From the NCBI GenBank assembly GCA_038380795.1, contig CM076266.1:37895425-37959424 (forward strand): DNA of 64,000 bases. The letters run 5' to 3'. Within the stretch, counting starts at the first letter, position 1; the number at the start of each line of letters is the position of its first letter. The notes under the pieces are model-generated. The model was not told where the DNA came from. It searched no databases and worked only from the letters and a program-made list of their open reading frames with translations. Source of the DNA: Pyrocephalus nanus. Taxonomy: Eukaryota > Chordata > Aves > Passeriformes > Tyrannidae. Below are positions 35,456 through 46,393 of this stretch, piece after piece. The translations under genes and the position numbers were made by a program.

Positions 35456-36971
35456 AAATACTTACTGTTGTTCCTGCCAACAGCACTCAAGGTGCTTCAA
35501 AGGTAGTTTAATTACTCCATATCATTTGTGTAGCACAGAGAGTCGTAAGTTGAAGGCAACCCATGAATTATTAACAAAATAAATCTAGCACTGGCTAGGA
35601 TAACACAGAATACTGAAGGCGGTAAATAGGACAGTGAATTTGATCATCCAGAACTGATGGATGACTGACTGGTGTGAATGCAGACAATATCACTGCCTTG
35701 AACAGAAGTTACCCTGATTTATCCCAGCGTGACATCGAGATTTTGATCCTTGGAAACTGAAAGTTCACCAGCAGGTCTGAAAAAAAAAAGGTAGAGGAAA
35801 TTAATTGCAAGCCTTCTAGGCAAAAGAAGCAACTGACTTAGTTAATTTGTAACCAATTCCATTACGAGTGCATTTGCCAAGGGAGTGAATGTTGTTTGAA
35901 TGAGCTCTGGTTCTTGAAGGAACGAGGCAGGTGGGCAGGAAGCAATAATTAAGCATATTCTTTGTTAATCTCCTGTTAGATACACTGAAGTGAAAACGTG
36001 CTGTGGTTTCGTCCCCCTCTTTCTTTCCCCCTCCCACCTTCCTGTGGGTTGCTGTTATGAAACAAGGGACTGCTCCATTTCCACTTTTTTCCTCTCTCAC
36101 CTCCTACCAGCAGACAGTTTAATTCCATGCTTCCTGGGGCTAAACACGTCACCTTCATACACGTTACTTTCAATTTCAGCTGCTGTGTGTCCTGAAAGTT
36201 TAAATCACTTGCCAGTTAGCCTGAACTATCAGTTGAGATGCTACAGCATAGTAGTCTTTCAAGAGAAGAGAGCAATATGCTTTTCTTTTCAACATACCTG
36301 TGATTTCCTTTGTATTTTCTCATCTTGACTGATTATTAAATGTCTACATAACAGAGATTGCTAGCATATTACTATCACGTGGGTTAACTAGTTCCATGTG
36401 CAGTTTTGTCCCAAACAGTGGTCTTGGCAAACAGGCAAATATTACACTTAACTGTATTAAGCATCTGTCTGATGCTGACTGGGTATTTCCAGTGCTTCAG
36501 AGGGTGGTTTCTTAGGGCATGGTGTTGAATTCTTATGATGACAAGGTTTGAAGAGTCAATTATTATACGAAGGATATCAAAATCTAAACAACATCTTTTG
36601 ATCTGACTGTATTGTTCAAAAAGGCTTTGTCAGGATGTCTTTAGCACCAGAATCTCTGCTTTACAGTATCCTGCAAAAAAATTAAATACATTACCAATAC
36701 TTCTATGCTGAGCCTATGGTGGAGCCAGAAATTCATCCTCTGACTTTGTATCCCTTGGATGACGTTGTCTCCATATTGCTCACACAAAGTGGCCTTTGGT
36801 GCTCTAGGGATGTCTGTGAAACCACTCATGAAGCTTCAGTTTGGGGATATGTATATCTCTCTGTCTCTCTATTACATTACTGATATGCCACAAAAATTTT
36901 AGACCATAGGAAGAGCTGTGAAAGCTTCAGCTCCCCTGAAGTAAACATCCATAACTTTACCAAACAGGAGA
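35456..36971. other. Non-coding, partly element-like
   Basis: 35500-35960 has the same complex texture as the preceding candidate element. 36000-36110 is pyrimidine-rich on the + strand. A 112-codon + frame (35990-36328) overlaps the pyrimidine-rich patch and shows no domain. Confidence 0.35.
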
Positions 36972-37185
36972 GCAATGGTTAAGGCTGAGGCTGGGGCACA
37001 GGAGACACTCTGTGTGACCTTGGCCTGTCACCTCACTCCTCTTTGCCTCCCTGTTCCCTGTTGTCAGAGCGAGGAATCAAACTTTCATCACTCCTAGCAT
37101 AGCTTGAGGACAAGGCCATTAACATACAAATACGCTCACACAGTACCAAGATGATGTCCATGGAAAAGCTTATAAATAAACATAA
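36972..37185 (+). repeat. MIR-like SINE, near full length but decayed
   Basis: Order of motifs: 'caatggttaaggctgagg', 'cacaggagac' (tRNA-like head), 'tgtgtgaccttggcctgtca' followed by 'cctca' (the MIR core 'tgtgaccttgggcaagtcactt'), 'cctccctgttccc', and a 3' part with 'cttgaggacaaggccattaa' and 'aagcttataaataaacata'. The order and spacing fit a CORE-SINE/MIR. Divergence is high. Confidence 0.55.
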
Positions 37186-37204
37186 ATAAGGACCTGATGA
37201 GTAA

Positions 37205-37255
37205 AAGGCTGGGTCCTGCCCAGACTTCAGCGAGACTTAAAAAGGCCACACAGAA
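37205..37255. repeat. Old amniote repeat fragment (copy A)
   Basis: 'gctgggtcctgcccagac' and 'acttcagcgagacttaa' resemble the 'cctg...gacttca.tgggactta' phrase of ancient amniote repeats. The stretch 37224-37251 is nearly the same as 46279-46305, differing by a few substitutions and gaps, which supports a shared repeat origin. Confidence 0.35.
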
Positions 37256-38335
37256 AATGCATCTTAAAATAGACTATTTGAAGGTCATAGCCTCCTGCCC
37301 TTACCTGTCAAGACCTGAGCGGAGGCTGTGAAGTGATGGCACTGCTGATGACATCAGCACTCTCCATGCAGGTTTTGGCAGGTGTTAGCCATTTGTTTCA
37401 CCTTTGCTACTGTTCACCCAGGAATTTCTTCAGAGTCATGACTCGCCATGTGCTTTCGTGGCAACTACCATTTAGTTGTATGAAAAAAGACACATTTCTG
37501 CTGAAGATCTGCTGCCATGATATCAGAACTTGAGAAAAGGCAGAGCCTCTAACTGATTTTTGAGAGGTTATAAAATATTAAACAATGGTAAAGTTTTAAA
37601 ACTCATTTTTAGGTCTCTCTCTACAGACACGTGCTGTTGGCCTAAGGGATCAGTCAATGAAACATTACATAGAAATGCTGAATTCAAGTTATCCTGGATA
37701 ATCTATATTTCAGAAATGAGAGTGAGCTCTTAAATGACCCGCACATGGATTTGATCTGCTCCTCCCTTTTAACTTGCACTTCAGTAGCCTGGCTTTAAAA
37801 AAATTAACTGTTTCAGTAATGTGGGAGTCCTTTCATTCCTACAGTCTTCTGATTAGTTCCAATAAAACTGGATAGTAATAAAGTTAGAATCCATTAGTGG
37901 GTACGAGACACACAACAGAACTCATTCCGGTATTTAAAAAAAAATATATAAAGCCATTATATTCTTCTGTGCAAGTTTGAATTAACACAGTCATGTTTTA
38001 TTTTTTGCCCCTTTTTCTTTTTCTTTATTTCAAACCACAGCAATGCAAGTTTCATTTCCTCATGTAATAATATAAAAACTATTTAGACAGAGTACTGCTC
38101 AACATGACTGAAGAAAACCATAAAAAAAGACTGAGCTACCTTACTAAGAATTAGACTGATTTCATACATTTTAGACTTCATCTGCATGTAAAGAGGTGCA
38201 AAAGGAGTGGATCTGTAGAGGGAAATTTTTGGTACTGAAGACCCAATGTCCATATTGTCTGTGTCAGCTCTGGGGCAAATTCAAAAGCTTTCAGATCAGC
38301 ACAAGTAGATTTCTGTGCTTTCCCAGAGAAGATCC
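37256..38335. other. Non-coding, no feature recognised
   Basis: AT-rich with short frames only. A T/C-rich tract ending in 'accacag' (38008-38040) looks like a splice acceptor, but no exon follows. Confidence 0.45.
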
Positions 38336-38379
38336 TGCAGTTTGATTTCACCCAAGATGCAGTTTGATTTCACCCAAGA
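38336..38379. repeat. Perfect 22-bp tandem duplication
   Basis: The 22-bp unit beginning 'tgcagtttgatttcaccc' occurs twice, head to tail, at 38336-38357 and 38358-38379 with no mismatch, which suggests a recent slippage event. Confidence 0.95.
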
Positions 38380-39279
38380 TGGTTCAGATTTTGCTATGAA
38401 GCTGCTCCCCAAAGTAGCTCCAGCAGCCTGTGCAGGAGCTCAACCTTACACCTAATGCTGCTGCACAAAATGGTGCAAAACATCCCCCTTCAGTCCTGAC
38501 TCCTCATGGTGATTTCTTATCATCAAATTACAAATCTCCTCAGAAATGCAATACATCTCTGAGGTTAGCTCTGGCCTAACGTGATGTTTGCACCCAGTCC
38601 ACTCCCTAAGACAATTGGGCAATTCCAGACCCCCCAGCACTCAGCAGCAGGGTCAAGTCCCTCCCAAAATGCTTATTTTAAAAAGGAGCTGTGTGGAGGA
38701 ATCTCTCCCTCTCTGGGCTAGCCCCCAGGAAGGATGTCCAGCCCAATCCAAGATGCTCAAAATCCCTGTCTCCCTCACTGCTGGGCAACCAGCAGGGCTG
38801 CAGGGGACATTCCCCTTGGGTTTTAGCACCCTTGACTGAGAAGGAAACTAGCCTCAGATTTCTCTTTGCCTGGTTAAATACCTTAATCACTATACAAAAG
38901 GACAGGCACTGCCAAAACCTCCACCAGCAGCCAGGTTTTAAAAGGGAAGACAGATTACCACAGTACATAGATGAGGTACAGAACTCTGACAAGTGCTTGG
39001 ATCAGAGGGTTTCCTCACAGGAAAAACAGTAGACTTTCTCCTCCTGAGGAATAATTGGAGGCCTGGCAGGTGTGCCTGGTGCTTAAAATAAAATAAAAAA
39101 TTCCATGACTGCACTTTGCAGTGAAGTCCTCTTTTCCTGGATGAAAATCAATTAACTCTTCACTGTGCCTTGAGGCTAACAGACAGGAAAGAGATTAACA
39201 ACAGGAAAAGAGACTTCAGCTTTATTGTACAGCATAGGGCTCCCCATGCTTGATCCACTCCATGAGTCCTCTAATCCAG
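38380..39279. other. Non-coding, GC-richer, no feature recognised
   Basis: 38580-39040 is less AT-rich and has overlapping frames on both strands (up to 113 codons). None is recognisable, and their overlap argues for base composition rather than coding. Confidence 0.45.
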
Positions 39280-39425
39280 GATCCCGTCTCTGCCATGAAA
39301 GTCCAAGGCATTTAAGCACATGCTTAACTTCAGGCATGGGAAGATTTTCAACACCCTGGTGCAAGTCTGGCAATCACCTCTCCTCCTCCTCCCCCCACTT
39401 TGAATGGGAGTTACACACCTAATTG
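39280..39425. repeat. Ancient amniote repeat fragment
   Basis: 'catttaagcacatgcttaac' followed by 'ttcaggcatg' matches the 'cttaagcacatgcttaacttt' phrase widespread in old amniote repeats, and 'tttgaatgggagttacacac' followed by 'ctaatt' matches the 'cttcaatgggagttaggcacctaa' phrase. Both lie in the expected neighbourhood. I cannot name the family with certainty. Confidence 0.4.
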
Positions 39426-39990
39426 TTTTCTACCCCTTTGAACATTTCCACTCAACATGCTTTCCTAGCCAGTGAAGAACTGCTGATCTGGGGCCTTCTG
39501 GAATAACTGCTCTATTAGGGAAGCTGCTCGTTAGCCCTCTGTCGTCTAGTGGCTAGCTTTTGTCCTGGGGCACGAGGGTTTATTTGTATGCTTAGGAAAA
39601 AACCTTTTCAAAGTTCAGTTTAAGACGATGCTAGCCGTTCTTTTAGGAAACGGTCTCTCCTTTTTTAGTCCAATTAAGTATAAAAAAAAATACTGAAAAA
39701 AGAAGTTGCCTTTTAATCATATTGACTGCCTTTCGTTTTTCATTTAAGATAGGGGGTAACCAAAAGTGCATGTCCCATCTTTTTACTAGACATGATGCAG
39801 TATCTTCTTATGAGTTGTTAAATCCATCTTCTTAATGCAAATCCTCTCAAAATAAGAAGCATTTACATATTCCTTATCATCCTTAACTTTTCTAAACTCT
39901 CCAGTATCTGTTATGTCATCTTTGAGATAGGAAAAAAAGGGAATCCTGACAAGATTTATACCATGCCTTTAAAATAGTCCCTGGGTTAGT
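39426..39990. other. Non-coding, no feature recognised
   Basis: 'tcgtctagtggctagc' at 39543-39558 resembles a pol III A-box or tRNA-SINE head but has no B-box partner at the right distance. Otherwise plain AT-rich DNA. Confidence 0.4.
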
Positions 39991-40005
39991 CTCTGTTCTC
40001 TCTCT

Positions 40006-40045
<40 letters not shown>

Positions 40046-40063
40046 CTTTTCTTTTTCTTTTTA
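39991..40063. repeat. Polypyrimidine tract with T37 core
   Basis: (CT)n leads into an uninterrupted T run of about 37 bases (40009-40045) and then C/T-mixed sequence. It is followed by 'actatttcag', so it has the form of an exceptionally strong 3' splice-site tract on the + strand. It may equally be a decayed A/T simple repeat. Confidence 0.9.
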
Positions 40064-42396
40064 CTATTTCAGATGGTGCTGACAGGGAATAGCTATAGTG
40101 AGATCAGAGCCAGATATGATTAGATAGTTCTCAAACATCCATGACTTTTCATATATATAATTGTGTCTTGAGACAGCAGGTAGGTAATTTTTAACAGTAA
40201 AATGTGATTCTTAATGTCACGTGTGCGTGAAATGTCGATGTTCTGCATCTGGGTGTAAAAAATGTATTAGGACAGAAAAGAGATTGTATGAATTCACCCT
40301 TTCAAAAGTTTGACAAACCTAACAAAAAGTGATTGTCATCAAAGTTTTCTACTGAAGAGTCTTCTTTTTCACAGTGAAAGGAAAGATCAGCAGAACTGAA
40401 AACTTGCACTTCGAAAAACAACTAAAGAGGAACATTGCCAAGGTGCCTTCTGGGTGTCATAGTTGAAATGCTTTAATTTTTCTTCTTAACTCCCTAACTG
40501 GTCCACATATTTGACATTACAAGAGGATCTCTCTCTGAGGCATGTTGGTGCATTTTGAGTCTCCTTGCTTTACTATATTAGAAGCAAAACTAGGGAATCA
40601 ACATTGAAAGGAAGGAATTCTGATTATGAATTGTGTGTCTGCATAGACAGACTTGGGGTCTGGAAGGAAAATTTACAGCTTTTCTGTGTTTAAATTTTTG
40701 GAAGGAAGGACTGCTTTCTCTGTGGAAACTCTGAAGCCTTAGTTTTTATAACATGCACCACTGTCCTATGTAGAAATGCATTTAAATGTTGCCTGTTTTC
40801 TTCTTTTTCAATAAAGCACTTTGTACTTTACTTAAAATTGAGCACCCAACACTGTCTTGCTTTGTGTGGCCCCCAGATTTCTAGTGTTGAACACTAAGTT
40901 GCTTTGTATTAATTTGGGTTTTTTACCCACTCATTTCCCATATCAACTCAAACTTTTAAGGTTTAGTTAACGCAGTGGATTTTTTTTTTTACTTCCACCA
41001 AATAAACTTATTGCTGCTTATCTCAAACTCTGTCTGTCCACTGAGTAATTCTTTTCTCTCAGGGAACACACGCACCCACACATCCCCTCTCCTTTTTCTC
41101 TTCTGGTCTCTCTCTGATGCTCCATTCCTGATGTAATTCTTTAGAAACTACTGCTGAGTGCATTTCCCTGTAAGTTTGTCAAATGGCCTAAATGGGGCAA
41201 CCTTTTTCTGTTTCTTGGTGGTATATCATGATATAAAGCCATAGAGATTTTACTGTGCTACAAAATTGGGTCAAATGTACCTTCTAAAAATGTTGCCCTC
41301 TACTGAGAGTAGGATGCTTAGCCAAATATATCTGTGTTAGTTGAACTATTTGTACCCTCTTTAAGAAATATTAGACTTCAATCTGTGTGATTGCCTATAA
41401 CAACTGTAAGAGAGGATTCAGGTGGTTTCCCAGTCTGCACTTTATGGGATGTTTAACAGGCAAAACATCTCATTACAAAGGCAAATATACCTTCTTGGTA
41501 TGCACAAAAAAATTGGAACCCTGATATCATCTTATGTAGAACCAGTTTTACAACCACCACTATTGAGCAGACTGCATATCTCTTTTGTGGTTCCCTTCCT
41601 CTTAATAGAGATGGGATACAGGCTTAACTAATGAGAAAAGGTAATTCAGGCAAAATAATTTATTGGCATAAATCAAGAGAAAGCTGGTGGTACTGGAACA
41701 GTGGTGGCTGGAGCAACTGGAATGGTGAGGGTGCATCCTCAGCTAGGAGTCTGCAAGTCTGTATGAGTAACACAAGTGCCTAAGTCGTGCCCTTTCTGCT
41801 TCATCTGGACATCACTTGTCTCTTTCTTTTCACTTGCAGAGTGTGTAATTTATACAAGATACTGCTTAGCTTTACAGTATTTTCTCATTCAAGAGAAAGG
41901 TTATATTCAAAATTTTGATGTGAGTGCAAAGGGAAGTACTCAGTGAAATAAAGTAAGCAGAAAGTAGCAGGGAAGAAAAACAAACACTTGGCATGTTTCA
42001 TAAGCTACGGACAGGCAAAGGGACAAAGTGCAAGCTTTCAGACAAAGTAACATTAAACATCATCAATCTTTGATCTGATAGGGATCAAAGAAATAGGGAA
42101 GGACAAGGAACAGAATATCCAAAATTAGACCATCTCAGTGGCACAATGTGGTGGCAACTGTAGACTTAGCTTCTAATTTGACTGAACAGTTGCATTTTAC
42201 CAACCCAGAAAAGGCTTCTTCCTAAGCTCTTACGAATTTTCCTCCAGAATGAGTGTCCATGTCTTACCTAATATTACATATATACAGTTCTTGAAATGAT
42301 TTCTAAATGATCCCTGCTTAACTTTGAATTAATTACTAGGCCACACCAACAAGAAATACAAATATTGTTATGAAAACCCTCATAGTCAACTTACCC
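40064..42396. other. Non-coding, no feature recognised
   Basis: No frame longer than 69 codons and no repeat family. Directly after the acceptor-like AG at 40069-40070 an ATG frame runs only 16 codons. Confidence 0.5.
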
Positions 42397-42438
42397 TTAA
42401 ATGTATAGTATACTGGCTTAAATGTACAGTATACTGGC
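42397..42438. repeat. 21-bp tandem duplication
   Basis: Unit 'ttaaatgtatagtatactgg' plus c at 42397-42417, repeated at 42418-42438 with one T-to-C change. The next bases (ttaa) begin a third unit that then diverges. The unit contains the palindrome GTATAC. Confidence 0.95.
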
Positions 42439-42590
42439 TTAATTAACCCTATAGAAAAAGCCTAGAATATGGGGACATATAAATGCAGATCTTCCTGCTC
42501 TGAAATTGGAGCTGCCCATGATCTTTATAGCTGTTTCCCATGCTGTGGGAGACTTGGTTCTGAGACCAGCTCAGCCAGCACGGGTGGTTT

Positions 42591-42630
42591 GGAGGGGAGA
42601 GGAGGGAGGGAGGGAAGGGGAGAGGAGAAG
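42591..42630 (+). repeat. Purine-rich (GGGA)n tract with G-quadruplex motif
   Basis: 40 purines in a row. Positions 42604-42620 read GGGAGGGAGGGAAGGGG, a textbook intramolecular G-quadruplex motif with one- and two-base loops. Confidence 0.9.
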
Positions 42631-42833
42631 ATAATAATGAGATGACGTTGCACCTTGGTGCTTGGGATTTTTTTTTCTGGCATTTGCTGCCTAGAACAAG
42701 AGAGGTTAGATATTGCTCTCCTCCCTCCGTGTTCCCTATAACCTTTGACTGCATGTGTTACTCACTGTGGCAGGTGAAGATCAATTAAACTGCCACAACT
42801 AAATGACCAAAGAGCTCCCTGATGAATAATAGC

Positions 42834-42848
42834 AAAAAAAAAAAAAAA
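42834..42848. repeat. Poly(A) run, 15 bases
   Basis: Uninterrupted A15 without a recognisable retroposed body or AATAAA at the usual distance. Confidence 0.9.
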
Positions 42849-42859
42849 TTCTCAGAGAC

Positions 42860-43280
42860 TTGCAGCATCTTATAAAAGCAGCAATAGCCCTACTGTGACC
42901 AATCTACACTTTGTTATGGAAGAGAGTCAGGATTAATATTAAAAGGCAATCTCTGCAGTGTCTCTTCCAGCAATTATTTGTATATGCATACACGTAGAAG
43001 ATGGAGCAGAAATATTGGAGAAATGGCACACAATGCCTTTTTGCTTCCCTAGCAATGTCACACTTGAAATATGAATCACTCTGTGCTGATGACTTCCTTG
43101 TGCTGCTTATACATTATCCTGCCTGGGCAACAACCAAGTTCTGTGCAACAGTACTTCATTATTTTAATTAAGCTTATTGCAAGAGTAATCATCATTGCCA
43201 TCAGTATCAATCACCAGTAATATTTCCAGTGATGTCTGTAAGTGATGAAGGTCCTAACTGACAATAAATAATAATGTTCT
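42860..43280. promoter_or_regulatory. Candidate conserved non-coding element
   Basis: Repeat-free, with 'aggattaatattaaaagg', 'attattttaattaagctt', 'gtaatcatcattgccatc', and 'gtatcaatcaccagtaat'. Several homeodomain and PBX/MEIS-like cores are spread over about 400 bases. Pattern-based call. Confidence 0.27.
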
Positions 43281-44354
43281 TGGTTTGAGTTGACACTTCA
43301 TTGGACTTTGCTGGGTTGCTTTAAGTACTCCAGGGCTTGCTACAAAAAGAACTATTTATCTATGACAAAAGCCAGGTCTACATCGTATTTGTTTTGACTT
43401 CCCAAATGGATATGTTTGTAATGTTGGCAAAATTTATCCTTTTGACTATGGCAGATACCGAGTCTGAAACACATTTTAGAAGAAATTAGAGAGGTCTCAA
43501 TCCTCTGTTGCAGAAGTACTTTCCCATATCCTTAATTAGTATTAATTTGAGTAATTTATGAATTTTATTGAAAGAAGACAGAGTATAAAATTGTTTGGAT
43601 TACAAAAATGCTTTTACCATTGGTAGGGAAAAGTCTAAAGGGACATCTTTGCACTTGGATCTAAATAATCCCACAACTTCAAGTTCTGAATGAAATGTAT
43701 AACTTATATTTAGTCCAAACTATCAGTGCACTTGCTTATTCTCATCATTATGCTGGTACAGATTAAAAACTCTGCCTCTTCTGGTTTGTGCTACAATTTT
43801 TCTCAGCTGAACAAAGACATTTCTGGCAGTATAGAGACAGCTTTCCTATTTTCATTACTTTGTGTGCTTGTAAATGCTCTGAGAATGTTCATTTGGTGTT
43901 CACCAATGGGAGATACATACAATTTTTCCAGAAACCTAGAACTTAAAATATGAATATAATATTTCCAAGAAATTTCAAAGTATTAATATAATGAACAATA
44001 ACCCTAAATTATCTTTTTATTGTCTCTCCTTAAAAAAAGCAAAACCCAGGACTAATCTGAGAACAATTATCCACCTCAGCAAGAGCCAAGCTCAGCTGTA
44101 AGGTCGACAGCTGAACAGACAGTCCAACCTTCTTTTTTTCTCTCTGTCCTTCTTTCACCTCTCTCTCTGCCCTATGGAAGGCAGACACTGAGCAGGTGAC
44201 AAGAATGACATTTCCCAAATCAGATTTTCAGAAAATGACAAGTTTTACATTTTGTACTTATTGATAGTTAACACATTGTAAAAATTCTCTTTAATGACAC
44301 AAAAGAGCAGAAAACACTGCCCACAGCAAATTGCAGGACAAGAGCTATAAATAA
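43281..44354. other. Non-coding, no feature recognised
   Basis: AT-rich; frames at most 75 codons. No repeat family is recognised. Confidence 0.5.
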
Positions 44355-44366
44355 CCCCCCCCCCCC
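44355..44366. repeat. Poly(C) run, 12 bases
   Basis: C12, equal to G12 on the minus strand. Long C runs are unusual in this AT-rich surrounding and are length-unstable. Confidence 0.95.
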
Positions 44367-44947
44367 AAACTGTATGGAATGTAATTATTCAATAAGCTCA
44401 AAAATAAACCCTTCTGGAGCTATGGGACTGTCAAACAGTTCAGTTGTCCCCAGCAGAGAAAAGGTGGGTCAGAGGGGAACTCCTGCCTCCTGCCCAGTTC
44501 TGTTTCTTCACATCCGGGGATGGAAGGCAAAGAAGCGTGCTTGATGGGCTGCAGGGCCTCTCCATAGTAATGGTACGAATTTAATTTTAATTATCTATGC
44601 TAGATGAAGCTGAAGATTTCACTGATTTTCACAGTTCTCCGTGGAAGTAGCTCAGACAACAGAGTTTCATATCTAAAGCATCACAAAGAAAGGCTTCTGA
44701 ACTTGAACAGTAGAGAAACTGGAGGCAAAGCATTTAAAAGAAATTGCACAATTCTACCAAATGAAGGAATTCCTTCTTACTCTGTCACATATGGTGCAAA
44801 GGAATACATCTCCATCAAGCATTGACAACACTGAAGAACATTTTCCCATTTCTTTCTTGTCCCCAACACTCATTTAATGCATGCTGCCATTTTCCACATC
44901 CATTTTTTCTAATGCCAGTCCTAGTTAGTTTAGGAAACGCATCCCTC
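44367..44947. other. Non-coding, no feature recognised
   Basis: A 73-codon + frame and the start of an 89-codon frame that runs into the microsatellite. Neither has a domain. Confidence 0.5.
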
Positions 44948-44981
44948 TGTCTATTTGTCTATTTGTCTATCTATCTATTTG

Positions 44982-45056
<75 letters not shown>

Positions 45057-45076
45057 GCCTACCTATGTGCCTATAT
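44948..45076. repeat. (CTAT)n / (GATA)n microsatellite
   Basis: Imperfect CTAT/TTTG-variant units lead into about 75 uninterrupted bases (44982-45056) of the tetranucleotide, then decay into 'gcctacctatgtgcctat'. On the minus strand it is a GATA repeat. The 89-codon + strand frame over it encodes a Leu-Ser-Ile-Tyr repeat and is an artefact. Confidence 0.97.
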
Positions 45077-45654
45077 CTTTCTTCTTACTGAGTCACTCCA
45101 AAATCCAATGTAAAAAAAGTGCTGTTTGTCATTTTCAAGGGACTGAACTGATGAAGTATTTTTCTAAGATCAGGCAATTTGGCACTACTATGTCCTTCTT
45201 TGTGGCTGTTTACTGCTGATGAGATGCAGGCTGGTCACTCCTGAGTACTTATGGAAAAGAAAGCCCTCAGAGGTAAATCTTCAGTGTTGCATCAGGAGCT
45301 CAGCACACCCTCTGTTTTCTGAACATAAATATAATGCAATTTTGCTATGAAAGCCATCCACTTCCTGGCCAATCCATCCCTCCAGAGACTGTGGACACAG
45401 AAATAGAATTATTATTTTGAAGCTTTGTTCAGTGCATAAAGCTATCATCACTTCTCTAAATGCGAGTTGCTCTTTTCATTTTTTCCACTTTAGGGCTACG
45501 TCCCACCTTCAAAAAGATGTCTCACTCTCCCAGTTTTGTCTCCTTACAGGTGTTAGATATGCCACCTATCTCTTCCTATAGATCATGCTACAGCGAGTCA
45601 CGCTCCTGGTGCTTTGGGCTTTTTTTAAAATTACATTTTACACATCAGTAAACT
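45077..45654. other. Non-coding, no feature recognised
   Basis: Short frames only. 'aggagctcagcacaccctctg' near 45293 faintly recalls the old amniote repeat phrase 'ggtgctcagcacc' but is too weak to call. Confidence 0.45.
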
Positions 45655-45905
45655 TGTAATGTAGGAACTGCTTTCTTAGTGTTATTTATAACCCCATGCA
45701 GCAAAAGAATTTGTCAGAGAGTAATATGAATGTTATTTATCTGACGGCTCATCTTTATTGGCTGCTATATTTCGTATCCTTCAGTTCTTTTTGGCACAGG
45801 AGTAAATAACAGTGCTATTAACCTCTAGCACCAATATAAAATAGGCAGTTATTAAGGGGTAAATATTACTTTAATTATTATTGCCGTAGTTTCCTTTCTC
45901 TGTAA
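45655..45905. promoter_or_regulatory. Candidate conserved non-coding element
   Basis: Repeat-free and complex: 'gttatttataaccccatg', 'gaatgttatttatctgacgg' and 'catctttattggctgc' (HOX/CDX-like TTTAT cores, a CCAAT-type site in reverse), then 'ttactttaattattattgcc'. Pattern-based call. Confidence 0.28.
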
Positions 45906-46278
45906 AAAATGAGATCCCTTTGTGGATCTAAAAAACCACCAAATTTTATTTAAGTTGTAGACAGTTATCTGCCCACTTGCTCTAGATAGTTTCTGCTACC
46001 TTTAGCAGTAACTAAGGAACATATCATGCTTTCACCACCTAACTGAATAAGATTCAAATAAGAATATGAAAATAGTAAGTTAAACCGAAGTGGTTAGGAC
46101 TGCACTGGCACCGTCTGTGCTTCATCCGTGGCTGCCTTCTGTGACCCATTCTAACCTCAAATAAATACCAAGCAGACTTATGAAGAGACCAGGCCTGTTA
46201 CTGCTTAAACAGTAGAAGTTCCAGGCAGTAGCAATGGGAAATGAGTTAAGTCCTAAACCCTTAGCCCTAAAACCTTAA
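45906..46278. other. Non-coding, no feature recognised
   Basis: Plain AT-rich sequence without frames or repeat matches. Confidence 0.5.
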
Positions 46279-46312
46279 ACTTCGGCAAGACTTAAAAGGC
46301 ACACAAGGCTCA
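46279..46312. repeat. Old amniote repeat fragment (copy B)
   Basis: 'acttcggcaagacttaaaa' followed by 'ggcacaca' is a close variant of 37224-37251, with two substitutions and two one-base gaps. Two copies about 9 kb apart in one window point to an interspersed repeat. Confidence 0.35.
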
Positions 46313-46393
46313 CATCCTCAGAAGTCTTTTTTACCTCAATCTTCCTTTGGTTTTGATAATCAATAGATGTGATGCATGTAAATACCTTGGGAA

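Noticed and set aside
39543..39570. tRNA-like 'tcgtctagtggctagc' resembling a pol III A-box
   Set aside because: No B-box at the correct distance and no cloverleaf can be drawn.
44822..45091. 89-codon frame with Leu-Ser-Ile-Tyr repeats
   Set aside because: It is the translation of the CTAT microsatellite.
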